Assembly (NCBI GenBank): GCA_031549905.1
Contig: JAVBPC010000010.1
Coordinates: forward strand, 1 to 64,000
Origin: Avichristensenella sp031549905
Lineage (GTDB): Bacteria > Bacillota > Clostridia > Christensenellales > Aristaeellaceae
Direction: 5' to 3'
Length of the DNA: 64,000 nucleotides
Shown: positions 1 to 8,887 of the stretch, piece after piece
Layout of the letters: every line of letters starts with the position of its first letter
Position numbering within the stretch: position 1 is the stretch's first letter
Made by a program: the position numbers and the translations under genes
Notes under the pieces: model-generated
Database searches by the model: none
What the model was told of the DNA's origin: nothing
The model's input: only the letters and a program-made list of their open reading frames with translations

Positions 1-1449
1 GGATACCGCATTGTTGGTGAGGCCGGCTACGGTCTGTCCGGTCTTAGGCTGATTGAAACGATTGCGACGAACATTGCGCTGGTGGATATGAAAATGCCCG
101 TGATGAACGGCGTGGAACTGATCCGTCAGGCGCGGGAGCGAGGGCTTTCCACGCGGTTTATCGTGCTGTCCGGCTATGGTGATTTTGAGTACACCAAGCA
201 GGCAATTTTGCTAAGCGTGGATGCGTATCTGCTAAAGCCTGTAGATGAGGATGAATTGGCTGAGACATTGAAAATGTTGCGCGGGCGCGTTGAAGAGGAA
301 CGCACGCGCGCCGACTATCTGCAGAGGGGGCGTAAGGACAGGTTACGCGCGCTGGTCCGCACGCTGGTGGAAACCCCGGGCATGGGTTCTGCCATGGCCC
401 CGGATGACATTGCCTGCGCCGGTAAGGCGATTGGCGCGCCGCCCTATGCGGTGATCACGCTCTGCGGCCTTCCTGCGGACGCGCGCCGGCGCCGGGATGA
501 GATGGAGCTTGTCGATTTCTTTTCAGAGCCGCAGGTTTTTCCCTACTTTGGCGATGAGGTGACGCTGGTGCTCTCCGGCGTGGAGAAAGCTGCACTGGCG
601 GCCAGGGTCAAGCGCCTGCACGGACGCCTTCACCTGAAGATGGGGATCAGCGCGTTTTTCGCGGTAGGCAAGACCGTTCATAGTCTGCGTGATCTCAACC
701 TATCGTGGCAAAGCGCAAAATCCCTTTTGCTCAGCGCGTTTCTTTTTCGGGATCGCCCGCTGCTGCTGGCGGATACCATGCCGCATGTCGCCAGCGCAAC
801 CAAGCGGCCCAACGATGTTGCGGCGGCGATTGAGCAAATCGGCGGCGCGGTTCGCATACTCGATGCCGAGCGGATCGACCAGGGCCTTGCGGCGCTGTCG
901 GATATTTTTCTGGAAGGCGCGTATTCGGCGGAGGAGATCAAATCCATCTGTTCAGGTTTGATCACGGAACTGCTGACCGCGGCGCGCACGCAGCAGGAGG
1001 ATGCGCCGCTGCCTGAGCGGGAAGCGGTTCTCCTTGCGGTCTTTTCCGCCGAAAACCTGCACCGGCTGATGCAAATTTTGCAGGAGCAGCTCAAACGCAT
1101 TGCAGCGGCTATGAATGACGCGACGGCCGATACGGTCGTCAAGCGGATGGTCAGCTATGTTGATAAATACTATGCGGAGCGCCTGACCCTGGAAAGGCTG
1201 GGCGTGATCTTCGGCTACAACGGCGCATATCTGGGGCGCATTTTTCATCGGTTTACCGGCATGCATTTTCCGGATTATCTGGATAAGAAGCGCATCGATG
1301 AGGCCAAGATTCTGCTGGCTGGCGGCTGCCGCATTTACCAGGCCGCCGAGAAGGTGGGGTTCCGCAACCAGGACTACTTCAGCGTTCGCTTTAAAAGAAG
1401 GGAGGGGATTAGTCCAAAAGAATATGTAAGCAATTGTACGGATTCTTAA
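1..1449 (+). CDS. YesN-type response regulator (5' partial)
   Basis: Response regulator of an extracytoplasmic-sugar two-component system. The reading frame is open from base 1, so the gene starts upstream of the window; roughly the first 25-30 residues of the receiver domain are missing. The phospho-acceptor aspartate is in the motif LVDMKMPVMNG (Asp codon at 79-81), and the receiver's conserved lysine is in LLKPVDEDE. A central region of about 250 residues follows, then a C-terminal AraC-type double helix-turn-helix over the last ~100 residues (around KRIDEAKILL and KVGFRNQDYFSVRFK). This architecture is typical of YesN/YtdP-like regulators that activate the adjacent LplB/LplC-type ABC operon. 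The partner histidine kinase is presumably upstream, outside the window. Confidence 0.93.
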   Translation, partial: GYRIVGEAGYGLSGLRLIETIATNIALVDMKMPVMNGVELIRQARERGLSTRFIVLSGYGDFEYTKQAILLSVDAYLLKPVDEDELAETLKMLRGRVEEERTRADYLQRGRKDRLRALVRTLVETPGMGSAMAPDDIACAGKAIGAPPYAVITLCGLPADARRRRDEMELVDFFSEPQVFPYFGDEVTLVLSGVEKAALAARVKRLHGRLHLKMGISAFFAVGKTVHSLRDLNLSWQSAKSLLLSAFLFRDRPLLLADTMPHVASATKRPNDVAAAIEQIGGAVRILDAERIDQGLAALSDIFLEGAYSAEEIKSICSGLITELLTAARTQQEDAPLPEREAVLLAVFSAENLHRLMQILQEQLKRIAAAMNDATADTVVKRMVSYVDKYYAERLTLERLGVIFGYNGAYLGRIFHRFTGMHFPDYLDKKRIDEAKILLAGGCRIYQAAEKVGFRNQDYFSVRFKRREGISPKEYVSNCTDS

Positions 1450-1549
1450 AAGAATTCCTTCGAATCGTGCGGTGTTCAACAAAAAGGTAAGCTGCTACAA
1501 TTTATCTGTAACAGCCTACCGGAATCACCGTCCGAAGGGGGAACACGCC

Positions 1550-2509
1550 GTGCAAGCAAAAACCGTCGCTCACACCACTGGAGGTAAAGCCGCAGCGCGC
1601 AAATTTACCTGGCGCGCACTGTGGTCCCAGCGGTATATGCTTGCCATGTCCGTTCCTTTCGTTCTGTGGCTTTTCGTATTCCGCTATTATCCGCTGTGGG
1701 GCTGGACAATGGCGTTCCAGAACTATAAGCCAAGCAAAGGCTTTTTTGAGCAGACATGGGTTGGCCTTTCGCAGTTCCGTACCCTGTTTTCCGAAGCGGA
1801 CTTCTACCTTGCCCTGCGCAATACGCTTGCCATGAGCGTCATGGGTCTTGTATTCGGGTTCATCATGCCCATCCTGTTTGCCCTCATGCTCAATGAGGTG
1901 CGCGGCCGCCGCTTTAAACGCACCGTGCAAACGGTATCCTATCTGCCGCATTTCATTTCCTGGGTCATCGCTTCCAATATGATTGTGCAGCTGCTGTCCA
2001 TTGACGGCGGCTTGGTCAACAACGTGTTGATGGCGCTTGGCATTCTTAAAACTCCTGTCCAGTTCATGGCCATCCCAAAGGCGTTCTGGTGGATTGTCAC
2101 CCTGGCCGATGTTTGGAAAGAAACAGGTTGGAACTCCATCATTTACATTGCAGCCATTGCTGGAATTGATCCGTCACTCTATGAGGCGGCCACTGTGGAC
2201 GGCGCGGGGCGGCTCAGGCGGATATGGCATGTGACGTTGCCGGGCATCCGCCCCACCATCAGCGTCATCCTGATTATGAACATCGGCTGGCTGCTCAACA
2301 TCGGGTTTGAGCGGCAGATGCTGCTGGGCAATGCCGTGGTGCAGGAGTACATGCTGGTGCTGGATTATTACACATTAAACTACGGCATTGCGCTGGGCCG
2401 CTATTCCTATGGCACCGCGATTGGCATTTTCAAGTCGGTTGTGAGCATCGTACTGCTGCTCATCGCCAACAATGTGGCCAAGCGCATCGGGGAGGGGCAG
2501 GTCATATGA
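1550..2509 (+). CDS. Carbohydrate ABC transporter permease, LplB/YtcP-like (first permease)
   Basis: Inner-membrane permease of a CUT1-type sugar importer, about 319 residues. I prefer the GTG at 1550 because GAAGGGGGA lies about 8 bases upstream; an in-frame GTG at 1472 would add 26 unlikely residues. About six hydrophobic segments are visible, starting with MLAMSVPFVLWLFVF. The ATPase-coupling EAA loop is at about residue 211 (EAATVDGAGRLRRIW...LPGIRP). The gene ends in an ATGA overlap with the second permease, as expected for subunits of one heterodimer. A binding protein follows but no ATP-binding subunit is encoded here, so the importer probably borrows a shared MsmX-like ATPase (inference). 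Confidence 0.93.
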   Translation: MQAKTVAHTTGGKAAARKFTWRALWSQRYMLAMSVPFVLWLFVFRYYPLWGWTMAFQNYKPSKGFFEQTWVGLSQFRTLFSEADFYLALRNTLAMSVMGLVFGFIMPILFALMLNEVRGRRFKRTVQTVSYLPHFISWVIASNMIVQLLSIDGGLVNNVLMALGILKTPVQFMAIPKAFWWIVTLADVWKETGWNSIIYIAAIAGIDPSLYEAATVDGAGRLRRIWHVTLPGIRPTISVILIMNIGWLLNIGFERQMLLGNAVVQEYMLVLDYYTLNYGIALGRYSYGTAIGIFKSVVSIVLLLIANNVAKRIGEGQVI

Positions 2510-3411
2510 AAGCACGCACGGTAAAACGCGGCGCGGGGGACCGCGTGCTGGATGCCATCGTGATTGCGGGCATGCTGTTTTCCCTGGTCATCACGCTCTA
2601 TCCCTTTTTGAACATCCTGGCGATTTCTTTTAACGATTCACTGGATGCGGTGCGCGGCGGCATCCATATCTGGCCCCGCAAGTTCACGCTTTCGAACTAC
2701 CAGGAGTTGCTTAAGTATAATAACCTGCCGCACGCATTGCTCGTGTCCGTGCTGCGCACGGCCATTGGCGTGATTACAGGCGTGACGGCCTCTACGATGT
2801 TCGCATACACGCTCAGCCGCCCGGATTTTCTCTTTCGCAAGGCTTTTTCGGTGCTGCTGGTGCTGACGCTGTATGTTTCAGGCGGTATGGTGCCGGATTA
2901 TATGCTGATCCGCAAGCTGGGCATGATTAACAGCTTTTGGGTGTATATCGCCCCGGCGCTGATCAGCGGATGGAACGTCATTGTGCTGCGCTCGTTCATG
3001 GACGGCTTGCCCTACTCCCTGCAGGAATCGGCCAAGATCGATGGCGCGAATGACTTTGTTATTTTCAGGCGGATTGTGCTGCCGCTATCCTTGCCGGTTG
3101 TGGCTACGGTATCGCTGTTCGTGGCGGTGGGCCAGTGGAACGCCTGGATGGATACATACCTGTACGCATCCAGCAATACGAAGCTGAGCACATTGCAGTT
3201 TGAACTGGTCAAAATCCTGTTTTCGGCCACGGCCTCGCAAAGCTCGCAGGCGATGACGTTTGATTCCACCATGGCATCGCGCAGCATGGTGTCTCCCCAG
3301 TCTATCCGCATGGCGATCACCATCGTAGCCACGCTGCCCATACTTTGCGTGTATCCGTTCGTACAGAAATACTTTGTCACCGGCATGACGCTTGGCGCCG
3401 TGAAAAGCTAA
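2506..3411 (+). CDS. Carbohydrate ABC transporter permease, LplC/YtcP-like (second permease)
   Basis: Second transmembrane subunit, 301 residues. Its ATG sits in a 4-base overlap (ATGA) with the stop codon of the preceding permease, indicating translational coupling. The N-terminal membrane segment is IVIAGMLFSLVITLYPF. The EAA loop is at about residue 172 (QESAKIDGANDFVIF...VLPLSLP). The C-terminal PFVQKYFVTGMTLGAVK is characteristic of this permease branch. It is functionally tied to the preceding permease and the following binding protein. Confidence 0.93.
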   Translation: MKARTVKRGAGDRVLDAIVIAGMLFSLVITLYPFLNILAISFNDSLDAVRGGIHIWPRKFTLSNYQELLKYNNLPHALLVSVLRTAIGVITGVTASTMFAYTLSRPDFLFRKAFSVLLVLTLYVSGGMVPDYMLIRKLGMINSFWVYIAPALISGWNVIVLRSFMDGLPYSLQESAKIDGANDFVIFRRIVLPLSLPVVATVSLFVAVGQWNAWMDTYLYASSNTKLSTLQFELVKILFSATASQSSQAMTFDSTMASRSMVSPQSIRMAITIVATLPILCVYPFVQKYFVTGMTLGAVKS

Positions 3412-3495
3412 CCGCTACAGGGAAGGAGGGAAACGGCACCGTTGACGCGGGATTTGGAACCGTACACCGTGATAAGAAACATAGGAGGAAGAGAC

Positions 3496-5133
3496 ATGAA
3501 GAGAGTCCTTGGGTTGCTTATTTGCCTGTCGCTGGTCCTTGGCTGCGCGGGCACGCTAGGGCTGGCCGAAAACGCGGAGCCCATCACGTTTACCGCTTTT
3601 TTGAAAGACCTGAACCCCAACTACGAAAATTTTGAAAGCCCTGTTGCGCAGGAAATCACCAAGCGCACGGGCGTGACGCTGCAGGTGGAATACCCTGTGG
3701 GCGACCTGGTGCAGAAGCTGGGCCTGATGATTGCCAGCGATATGTATCCCGATCTGCTGTTCGTCGGCGGCGAACTGAACAAGTTCGTCGAAGCGGAAGC
3801 CGTTATCGACCTGGAGCCGCTGATTGATGAGTACAGCCCGAACATCAAAAAGATGTACGGCGATTACCTGGATCGCCTGCGCTTCAGCAAAGATGATCCC
3901 TCGATTTATACCGTGGGCACCTACGGCGTGGATGAGCAGAAATGGGAGCCCAGCATGGGTTTTGAAATCCAGCACCGCGCCATCGAAGCGGCCAACTATC
4001 CTGACATCAAGACGCTGGAAGACGCCGAAAAGGTTATCGCCGATTACGTTGCGGCCAACCCCACAACAAACGGCCAGCCGACGATCGGCCTGTCGCTGAT
4101 CATGGATGACTGGCGCTGGCAATCTGCGGTGGGCAACATGGCGGCGTTTGTCTCCGGCACGGGCGATGACGGCAACTGGTACGTCGATCCCGAAACCTAT
4201 GAGGCATGCTACCGCTTTACCATGGATACCCACAAGGAATACTTCCGCTGGCTGAACGGCATGAACGCCAAAGGCCTGCTCGATCCCGAGAGCTTTGTGC
4301 AGAAGTATGACCACTATGCCGCGAAGATTTCCAGCGGCCGCGTTGTGGCGCTGAATGACCAGCTGTGGCAGTTTGCCACCCCAATGCAGACACTGAAGGC
4401 TAACGGTGAGTTTGACAAGTGTTACGGCTTCTACCCGGCACAGCTTACGGAAGACCAGCTTTGCGGCGATTTCATCGACAAGGGCTTTTCCGGCAGCTGG
4501 GGCATCGCGATCAGCAAGAGCTGCAAGGACCCCGTCCGCGCGATCCAGTTCCTGGATTGGATGTGCTCCGATGAGGCGCAGGTGCTGAACAACTGGGGCA
4601 TTGAGGGCGTGCATTACACCCTGGTGGATGGCAAGCGCACCATCTCTGCTGAAGAATGGCAGAAGCGCTCCACCGATCCCGAATACACGAAGAACACCGG
4701 CGTTGGCATGTACCTCTATCCGTTCCCGTACTACGGCCGCGGCGCGGTGGATGGGAATGGCGAGCTGTACAACCCCACCACGGTGGATACCATCATCCAG
4801 AATTACAGCGATGTGGAAAAGGACCTGCTGACCCACTATGACGCTGCGATGTGGCGCGACCTGTTCCCCTCCGCCGAGGAGCTGGACCGCGTGGACCCGT
4901 GGGGCTATGCATGGCTGATCACCATCCCTGATGACGGGGAGATCACGATCACCATCACCAAACTGCTGGATGTAACCAAGCAATACATCGCCAAGTGCGT
5001 GCTGGCCACGCCGGAAGGGTTCGACGACATGTGGGATGAGTTCCAGGCGGAGCTCGCCAAGGCTGGCGTGGAAAAGGCGAACGCGACGATGACCAAGCTG
5101 GTTCAGGAGCGCGTGGAGCTGTGGAACCAGTAA
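3496..5133 (+). CDS. Extracellular solute-binding protein of the carbohydrate ABC importer
   Basis: Family-1-like (LplA type) binding protein of about 545 residues that delivers an oligosaccharide to the two permeases just upstream. I chose the ATG at 3496 because AGGAGGAA lies 5 bases upstream; the upstream in-frame extension to 3442 lacks such a site. The N-terminus is a signal peptide (MKRVLGLLICLSLVLGCAG). VLGC resembles a lipobox, although GLA-ENAE just after it could be a signal peptidase I site, so lipid anchoring is likely but not certain. The gene is followed by a GC-rich hairpin before the catabolic genes. Confidence 0.92.
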   Translation: MKRVLGLLICLSLVLGCAGTLGLAENAEPITFTAFLKDLNPNYENFESPVAQEITKRTGVTLQVEYPVGDLVQKLGLMIASDMYPDLLFVGGELNKFVEAEAVIDLEPLIDEYSPNIKKMYGDYLDRLRFSKDDPSIYTVGTYGVDEQKWEPSMGFEIQHRAIEAANYPDIKTLEDAEKVIADYVAANPTTNGQPTIGLSLIMDDWRWQSAVGNMAAFVSGTGDDGNWYVDPETYEACYRFTMDTHKEYFRWLNGMNAKGLLDPESFVQKYDHYAAKISSGRVVALNDQLWQFATPMQTLKANGEFDKCYGFYPAQLTEDQLCGDFIDKGFSGSWGIAISKSCKDPVRAIQFLDWMCSDEAQVLNNWGIEGVHYTLVDGKRTISAEEWQKRSTDPEYTKNTGVGMYLYPFPYYGRGAVDGNGELYNPTTVDTIIQNYSDVEKDLLTHYDAAMWRDLFPSAEELDRVDPWGYAWLITIPDDGEITITITKLLDVTKQYIAKCVLATPEGFDDMWDEFQAELAKAGVEKANATMTKLVQERVELWNQ

Positions 5134-5155
5134 AGCGACCTAACACCTGATCTTT

Positions 5156-5187
5156 TGCGGATGGGCGGGCTTGGCCCGCCCGTTCGC
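5156..5187 (+). terminator. GC-rich hairpin after the binding-protein gene (attenuator or mRNA stabiliser)
   Basis: GGGCGGGC (5163-5170) and GCCCGCCC (5174-5181) pair perfectly around a 3-base loop, with weak outer pairing to about 5156 and 5187. No T-run follows, so it is a poor intrinsic terminator. It more likely protects the 3' end of the binding-protein mRNA or partly attenuates the downstream enzyme genes. Confidence 0.5.
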
Positions 5188-5220
5188 GTGCTGTGAAAAA
5201 ATTGCTGACGAGGGGACGCA

Positions 5221-7776
5221 ATGAATATAATTTCACTCGGTGGCCTTTGGCAAATGGCGTATACGGAAATAGGCGCATGGGATCTGGAAAAAGCCCGTGA
5301 GGCGTTATCCCGGGCAGATACCCTTGGTTGCCCCGTGCCCGGCAGCGTGCACGAGGGCCTGCTGCGCGCGGGCATCATCGGGGACCCGATGCGGGCAATG
5401 CACAGCGAGGCATGCAGTTTCGTGGAGAATATGGACTTCTGGCTGCGAACCGATTTTGCCGTGGATACCATTTTGGGCGGGGATGCGTACATCCTTCGGT
5501 TTGACGGCATCGATCTGAACGCGGACGTATACGTCAACGGCACTGCTCTGATGCACTGTGACAATGCGTTTTTGCGCTGGGAGGCGGATGCTGCCGGTTT
5601 GCTAAGGGAAGGGCAAAACGAGGTGATCGTGCGCGTCAATGAGGGCCTCCACAGCGTACGGGGCAAGCGCATCGATTTCATGCGGCATTCGTGGAATCAG
5701 GAAGAGCCCTACCGCACATGGCTGCGCAAGCCGCAATACTGCTACGGGTGGGATTGGGCGAAAAGGCTCAGCACCTGCGGGGTATACCAAGGGGTGTCGC
5801 TGATCCGCCGGGGCACGGCGTTTTTGGGGGATGTGTGGGCACAAAGTGTACTGGCGGAAGATCATCTTTCGGCAACGCTTTCCATTGCGCCGGATGTGCG
5901 GGTGCGTGCGCAGGGGGCGTACACTGTGCATGCAGAACTGTACGCGGATGAACGCTTTGAGCCGATGCGGCTGGTGGCGTCGGCCACCGCCGGGCATGCT
6001 GAAACGCTGTGTATTCCGCTGGATGCGCCTTCGCTGTGGTGGCCAAACGGCTGCGGTTATCCTTATCTGTACGAACTGCGGCTGACGCTTCGGGATGCGG
6101 ACGGGCAGGTGCTTGATGCGCAAACGCAGCGCGTGGGCATCCGGGATATTCGCTTTGATGAGCGCCCGCTGGACGCGGAAAACCGTCGCTTTACGGTGAC
6201 TGCCAATGGCAGAGCTGTGTTTGCCAAGGGGGCCAACTGGGTGCCTATCGATCAGCTTGCGGGCCATGCGTCGCAGGAAAAATATGATGCGCTGCTGGAA
6301 AGCGCTGTCGATATGCACATGAACATGCTGCGCGTGTGGGGCGGCGGGCTGTATGAAACCGAATGGTTTTTCGATGCGTGCGACCGCCTGGGCCTGATGG
6401 TCTGGCATGATTTCATGTTTGCTTGCGGCTATTACCCAGACTTTGACGCCGATTTCATGGATAGCGTGGCGCGGGAAGCTGCCTATCAAGTGAAGCGCCT
6501 GCGCGGCCGTGCGTGTTTTATCGGCTGGTCAGGCAATAACGAAATCCATGCCATGTATGATTCGCACGCCAAGCATCTTGGCGGCGAGGCCGTTTTTTAC
6601 GGGAAAACTCTCTATGATGAGCTGCTGCCCCGTATCTGCGCAGAGCACGACCCTTCGCGCGCGTACCGCAACTCAAGCCCTTACGGCGGCGCGTTCCCGG
6701 ATTCCATGTTGGAAGGCGATCAGCATTCCTGGGCGTACAACCAGATCGGCAACCCACGCTACATGGACTTGTTTGCGTACGCAGAGCTGCCGTACAAATT
6801 TCTGAGCGAGTTTGGCATGCTTGCGCCGATGAACCTGGAAACGCTGCGCCGGTGCGTGGATCAGGATCAGCAATTTCCGCAGTCTCAGCAATGGAAGCAT
6901 CATTCCAATATCGGCGATTATTTTGATACGCTGTACCAAGTGTTTTTTGGTCTGGAAAACGCATCCGAATCCATGGCGGTTGACCGGTACATCCTGATGG
7001 GGCAGGCGCTTCAGGCCGAATGCCTGCGTTACGTGTTTGAGCAGTGCCGCGCGCGCTTTCCGGAATGCTCCGGCGCACTGCTGTGGATGTATTCGGATTG
7101 CTACCCTACCAGCGGCTGGACATTCGTGGATTACTACCTGCACAAGAAGGCGCTGTACTACTACACCCGACGGGCGTTTGATACGGTAGGTATCTCTTTT
7201 TGCGGATGCCAGCCGAACCTGCTCGCATTCAAAAACAGCCAGGCTGGCAATGCCGTTGATATCAAGCTGTGCCATGATGGCGCGTTGCCGCTTTCCGGCG
7301 CGTATCGCCGCCGGTTGATTTCGCTTAAAGATGGCCATACACTGCTTGAGGTGTCCGCCCCGATGACGCTTCCCGCGCAGGCGGTTATCCCTGCGGAACA
7401 CTTTGCGCTGGACGCCGCCCTTTGCGCGCCGGAAGAGGCCGCGCTGCTGGTGAGCTTCGAAGACGCGAACGGTCAAGCATACGAAAATCGCTTTTTCTTT
7501 GTGCCTTTCCGGCGTCTGAGGCTCGCGCGGCCTACCATCCGCTTCACGCTGGAATATACCGAAAGCGGTATAGCGTTTAGGCTTGTTTCGGATGCGTATG
7601 TATGGCTGTGCCATCTTTACGAACCGGAGGGCGCGCGCTTTTCCGATAACGACTTTGACCTTATGCCCGGCATTCCCAAGCGCATCGCGATTGCCGGAAC
7701 CATATCACCGGAATACAGGCCCGCCTATCTGACAATGAATGAATGCTTGCTGGACAGCAGGAAGGAAACCGTATGA
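5221..7776 (+). CDS. Glycoside hydrolase family 2, beta-mannosidase-type
   Basis: Large exo-glycosidase of 851 residues, without a signal peptide, so it should act on imported oligosaccharides in the cytoplasm. The order is an N-terminal GH2 sugar-binding sandwich (with PGSVHEGLLRAG and the YVNG turn), an immunoglobulin-like domain, and a TIM barrel. The acid/base glutamate is in WSGNNE (about residue 441) and the nucleophile is in FLSEFG (about residue 530). WSGNNE is typical of beta-mannosidases and exo-beta-glucosaminidases rather than beta-galactosidases. The start has AGGGGA about 5 bases upstream. The stop overlaps the next gene by ATGA. The exact substrate (beta-mannoside or an amino-sugar analogue) cannot be fixed from sequence alone. 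Confidence 0.9.
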   Translation: MNIISLGGLWQMAYTEIGAWDLEKAREALSRADTLGCPVPGSVHEGLLRAGIIGDPMRAMHSEACSFVENMDFWLRTDFAVDTILGGDAYILRFDGIDLNADVYVNGTALMHCDNAFLRWEADAAGLLREGQNEVIVRVNEGLHSVRGKRIDFMRHSWNQEEPYRTWLRKPQYCYGWDWAKRLSTCGVYQGVSLIRRGTAFLGDVWAQSVLAEDHLSATLSIAPDVRVRAQGAYTVHAELYADERFEPMRLVASATAGHAETLCIPLDAPSLWWPNGCGYPYLYELRLTLRDADGQVLDAQTQRVGIRDIRFDERPLDAENRRFTVTANGRAVFAKGANWVPIDQLAGHASQEKYDALLESAVDMHMNMLRVWGGGLYETEWFFDACDRLGLMVWHDFMFACGYYPDFDADFMDSVAREAAYQVKRLRGRACFIGWSGNNEIHAMYDSHAKHLGGEAVFYGKTLYDELLPRICAEHDPSRAYRNSSPYGGAFPDSMLEGDQHSWAYNQIGNPRYMDLFAYAELPYKFLSEFGMLAPMNLETLRRCVDQDQQFPQSQQWKHHSNIGDYFDTLYQVFFGLENASESMAVDRYILMGQALQAECLRYVFEQCRARFPECSGALLWMYSDCYPTSGWTFVDYYLHKKALYYYTRRAFDTVGISFCGCQPNLLAFKNSQAGNAVDIKLCHDGALPLSGAYRRRLISLKDGHTLLEVSAPMTLPAQAVIPAEHFALDAALCAPEEAALLVSFEDANGQAYENRFFFVPFRRLRLARPTIRFTLEYTESGIAFRLVSDAYVWLCHLYEPEGARFSDNDFDLMPGIPKRIAIAGTISPEYRPAYLTMNECLLDSRKETV

Positions 7777-8870
7777 AACAGCCATTGCCCATCAAAAATC
7801 CGCAGCCTGACTACAAGTGGTTTGAAAGGGTCATCCGCGGCGAAGAAATCCCCAAGCGGCCGCCTTTTGTGGAACTGTTTCTGGATCAGGAAGTGCTTAA
7901 GGAGATCGTAGAAAATTATCTGGACCGACAGTGGGTGCCGCTCAGCGCGGATAAAGCCTTGCGCAAGCGCTACTGGGATAACTACATAGAGGCGTATTAC
8001 CGCCTGGGGTACGATTTCGTGTGGATTGACGGGCGGGTAAAATTCGAAAGCGAACGCCGAAAGGGGCAGGACACGGCGGAGCTTACGCGCGGAACCCGCC
8101 AGTGGGATGAAGAGGGTGCGGGCGCGATTACCTCATGGGCGGAGTATGAGCAATACCCTTGGCCATCGGCGGAACGCTTTGACCTGTGGGATATTGAGTA
8201 TGTTTCCAAGGCGCTGTATGACGGCATGGGCATGTTCGTCTTCCCCTGCCGCGGCTTCCTGGAAGTGCCGCTGGAGATCCTGTTCGGCTATGAAACATTT
8301 GCCCTGTCTATGTATGATGAGCCGGAATTGGTGGAGGCGGTCTGCAACCGCGTGGGGGAGACCATTCTGTCGTTTTACAAACAAATTATTGGGGCAGACC
8401 GCCTGATGGGTTTCTTTCCGGGCGATGATATGGGGTTCCGCACGGCCACGTTGATCGCGCCGGATGCGCTGCGCAGGCTGATTCTTCCCTGGCACAAGCA
8501 GGCTGCCGCGCTTGCGCATAAGCATGGCCTGCTGTATATGCTTCATTCCTGCGGGCAGCTGGAAAGTATCATGGAAGACCTGATTGAGGATGTGAAAATT
8601 GACGCGAAGCATTCTTTTGAGGAGGTCATCATGCCCGTTTCTCAGTTCAAGCAAAAATACGGGAAACGCATCGCCGTGCTTGGCGGCATTGACATCGACA
8701 GGCTATGCAGGCTGCCTGAACCGGAATTGCGTCAATATGTGCGGCAAACGCTGGATGCCTGCATGCCCGGCGGGCGTTACGCGCTGGGCAGCGGCAATTC
8801 CGTTGCCAATTATATTCCCATCAAAAACTATTTGGCCATGCTGGATGAAGGATACCGCTTCGGCCAATGA
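7773..8870 (+). CDS. Uroporphyrinogen decarboxylase-like (URO-D superfamily) protein
   Basis: About 365 residues of the URO-D/MtaA fold. The chosen ATG at 7773 overlaps the upstream stop (ATGA) and follows AGGAAGGA. Visible features include the middle metal/substrate-region motif LHSCGQLESIMEDLIE and the C-terminal GGIDIDRLCRL followed by GGRYALGSGNSV, typical of the corrinoid-methyltransferase-like branch that is common in Firmicute glycan operons. It is unlikely to be the haem-pathway enzyme HemE because there are no haem genes nearby and it sits between two glycosidases. True substrate unknown; it may act on a methylated or carboxylated sugar-derived compound (speculative). Confidence 0.82.
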   Translation: MKQPLPIKNPQPDYKWFERVIRGEEIPKRPPFVELFLDQEVLKEIVENYLDRQWVPLSADKALRKRYWDNYIEAYYRLGYDFVWIDGRVKFESERRKGQDTAELTRGTRQWDEEGAGAITSWAEYEQYPWPSAERFDLWDIEYVSKALYDGMGMFVFPCRGFLEVPLEILFGYETFALSMYDEPELVEAVCNRVGETILSFYKQIIGADRLMGFFPGDDMGFRTATLIAPDALRRLILPWHKQAAALAHKHGLLYMLHSCGQLESIMEDLIEDVKIDAKHSFEEVIMPVSQFKQKYGKRIAVLGGIDIDRLCRLPEPELRQYVRQTLDACMPGGRYALGSGNSVANYIPIKNYLAMLDEGYRFGQ

Positions 8871-8887
8871 TGACAAGGAGACGTGCC

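Noticed and set aside
3556..4983. 475-residue minus-strand reading frame opposite the first binding protein
   Set aside because: Shadow of the real gene: codon composition biased by the opposite strand, no ribosome site, no recognisable domain.
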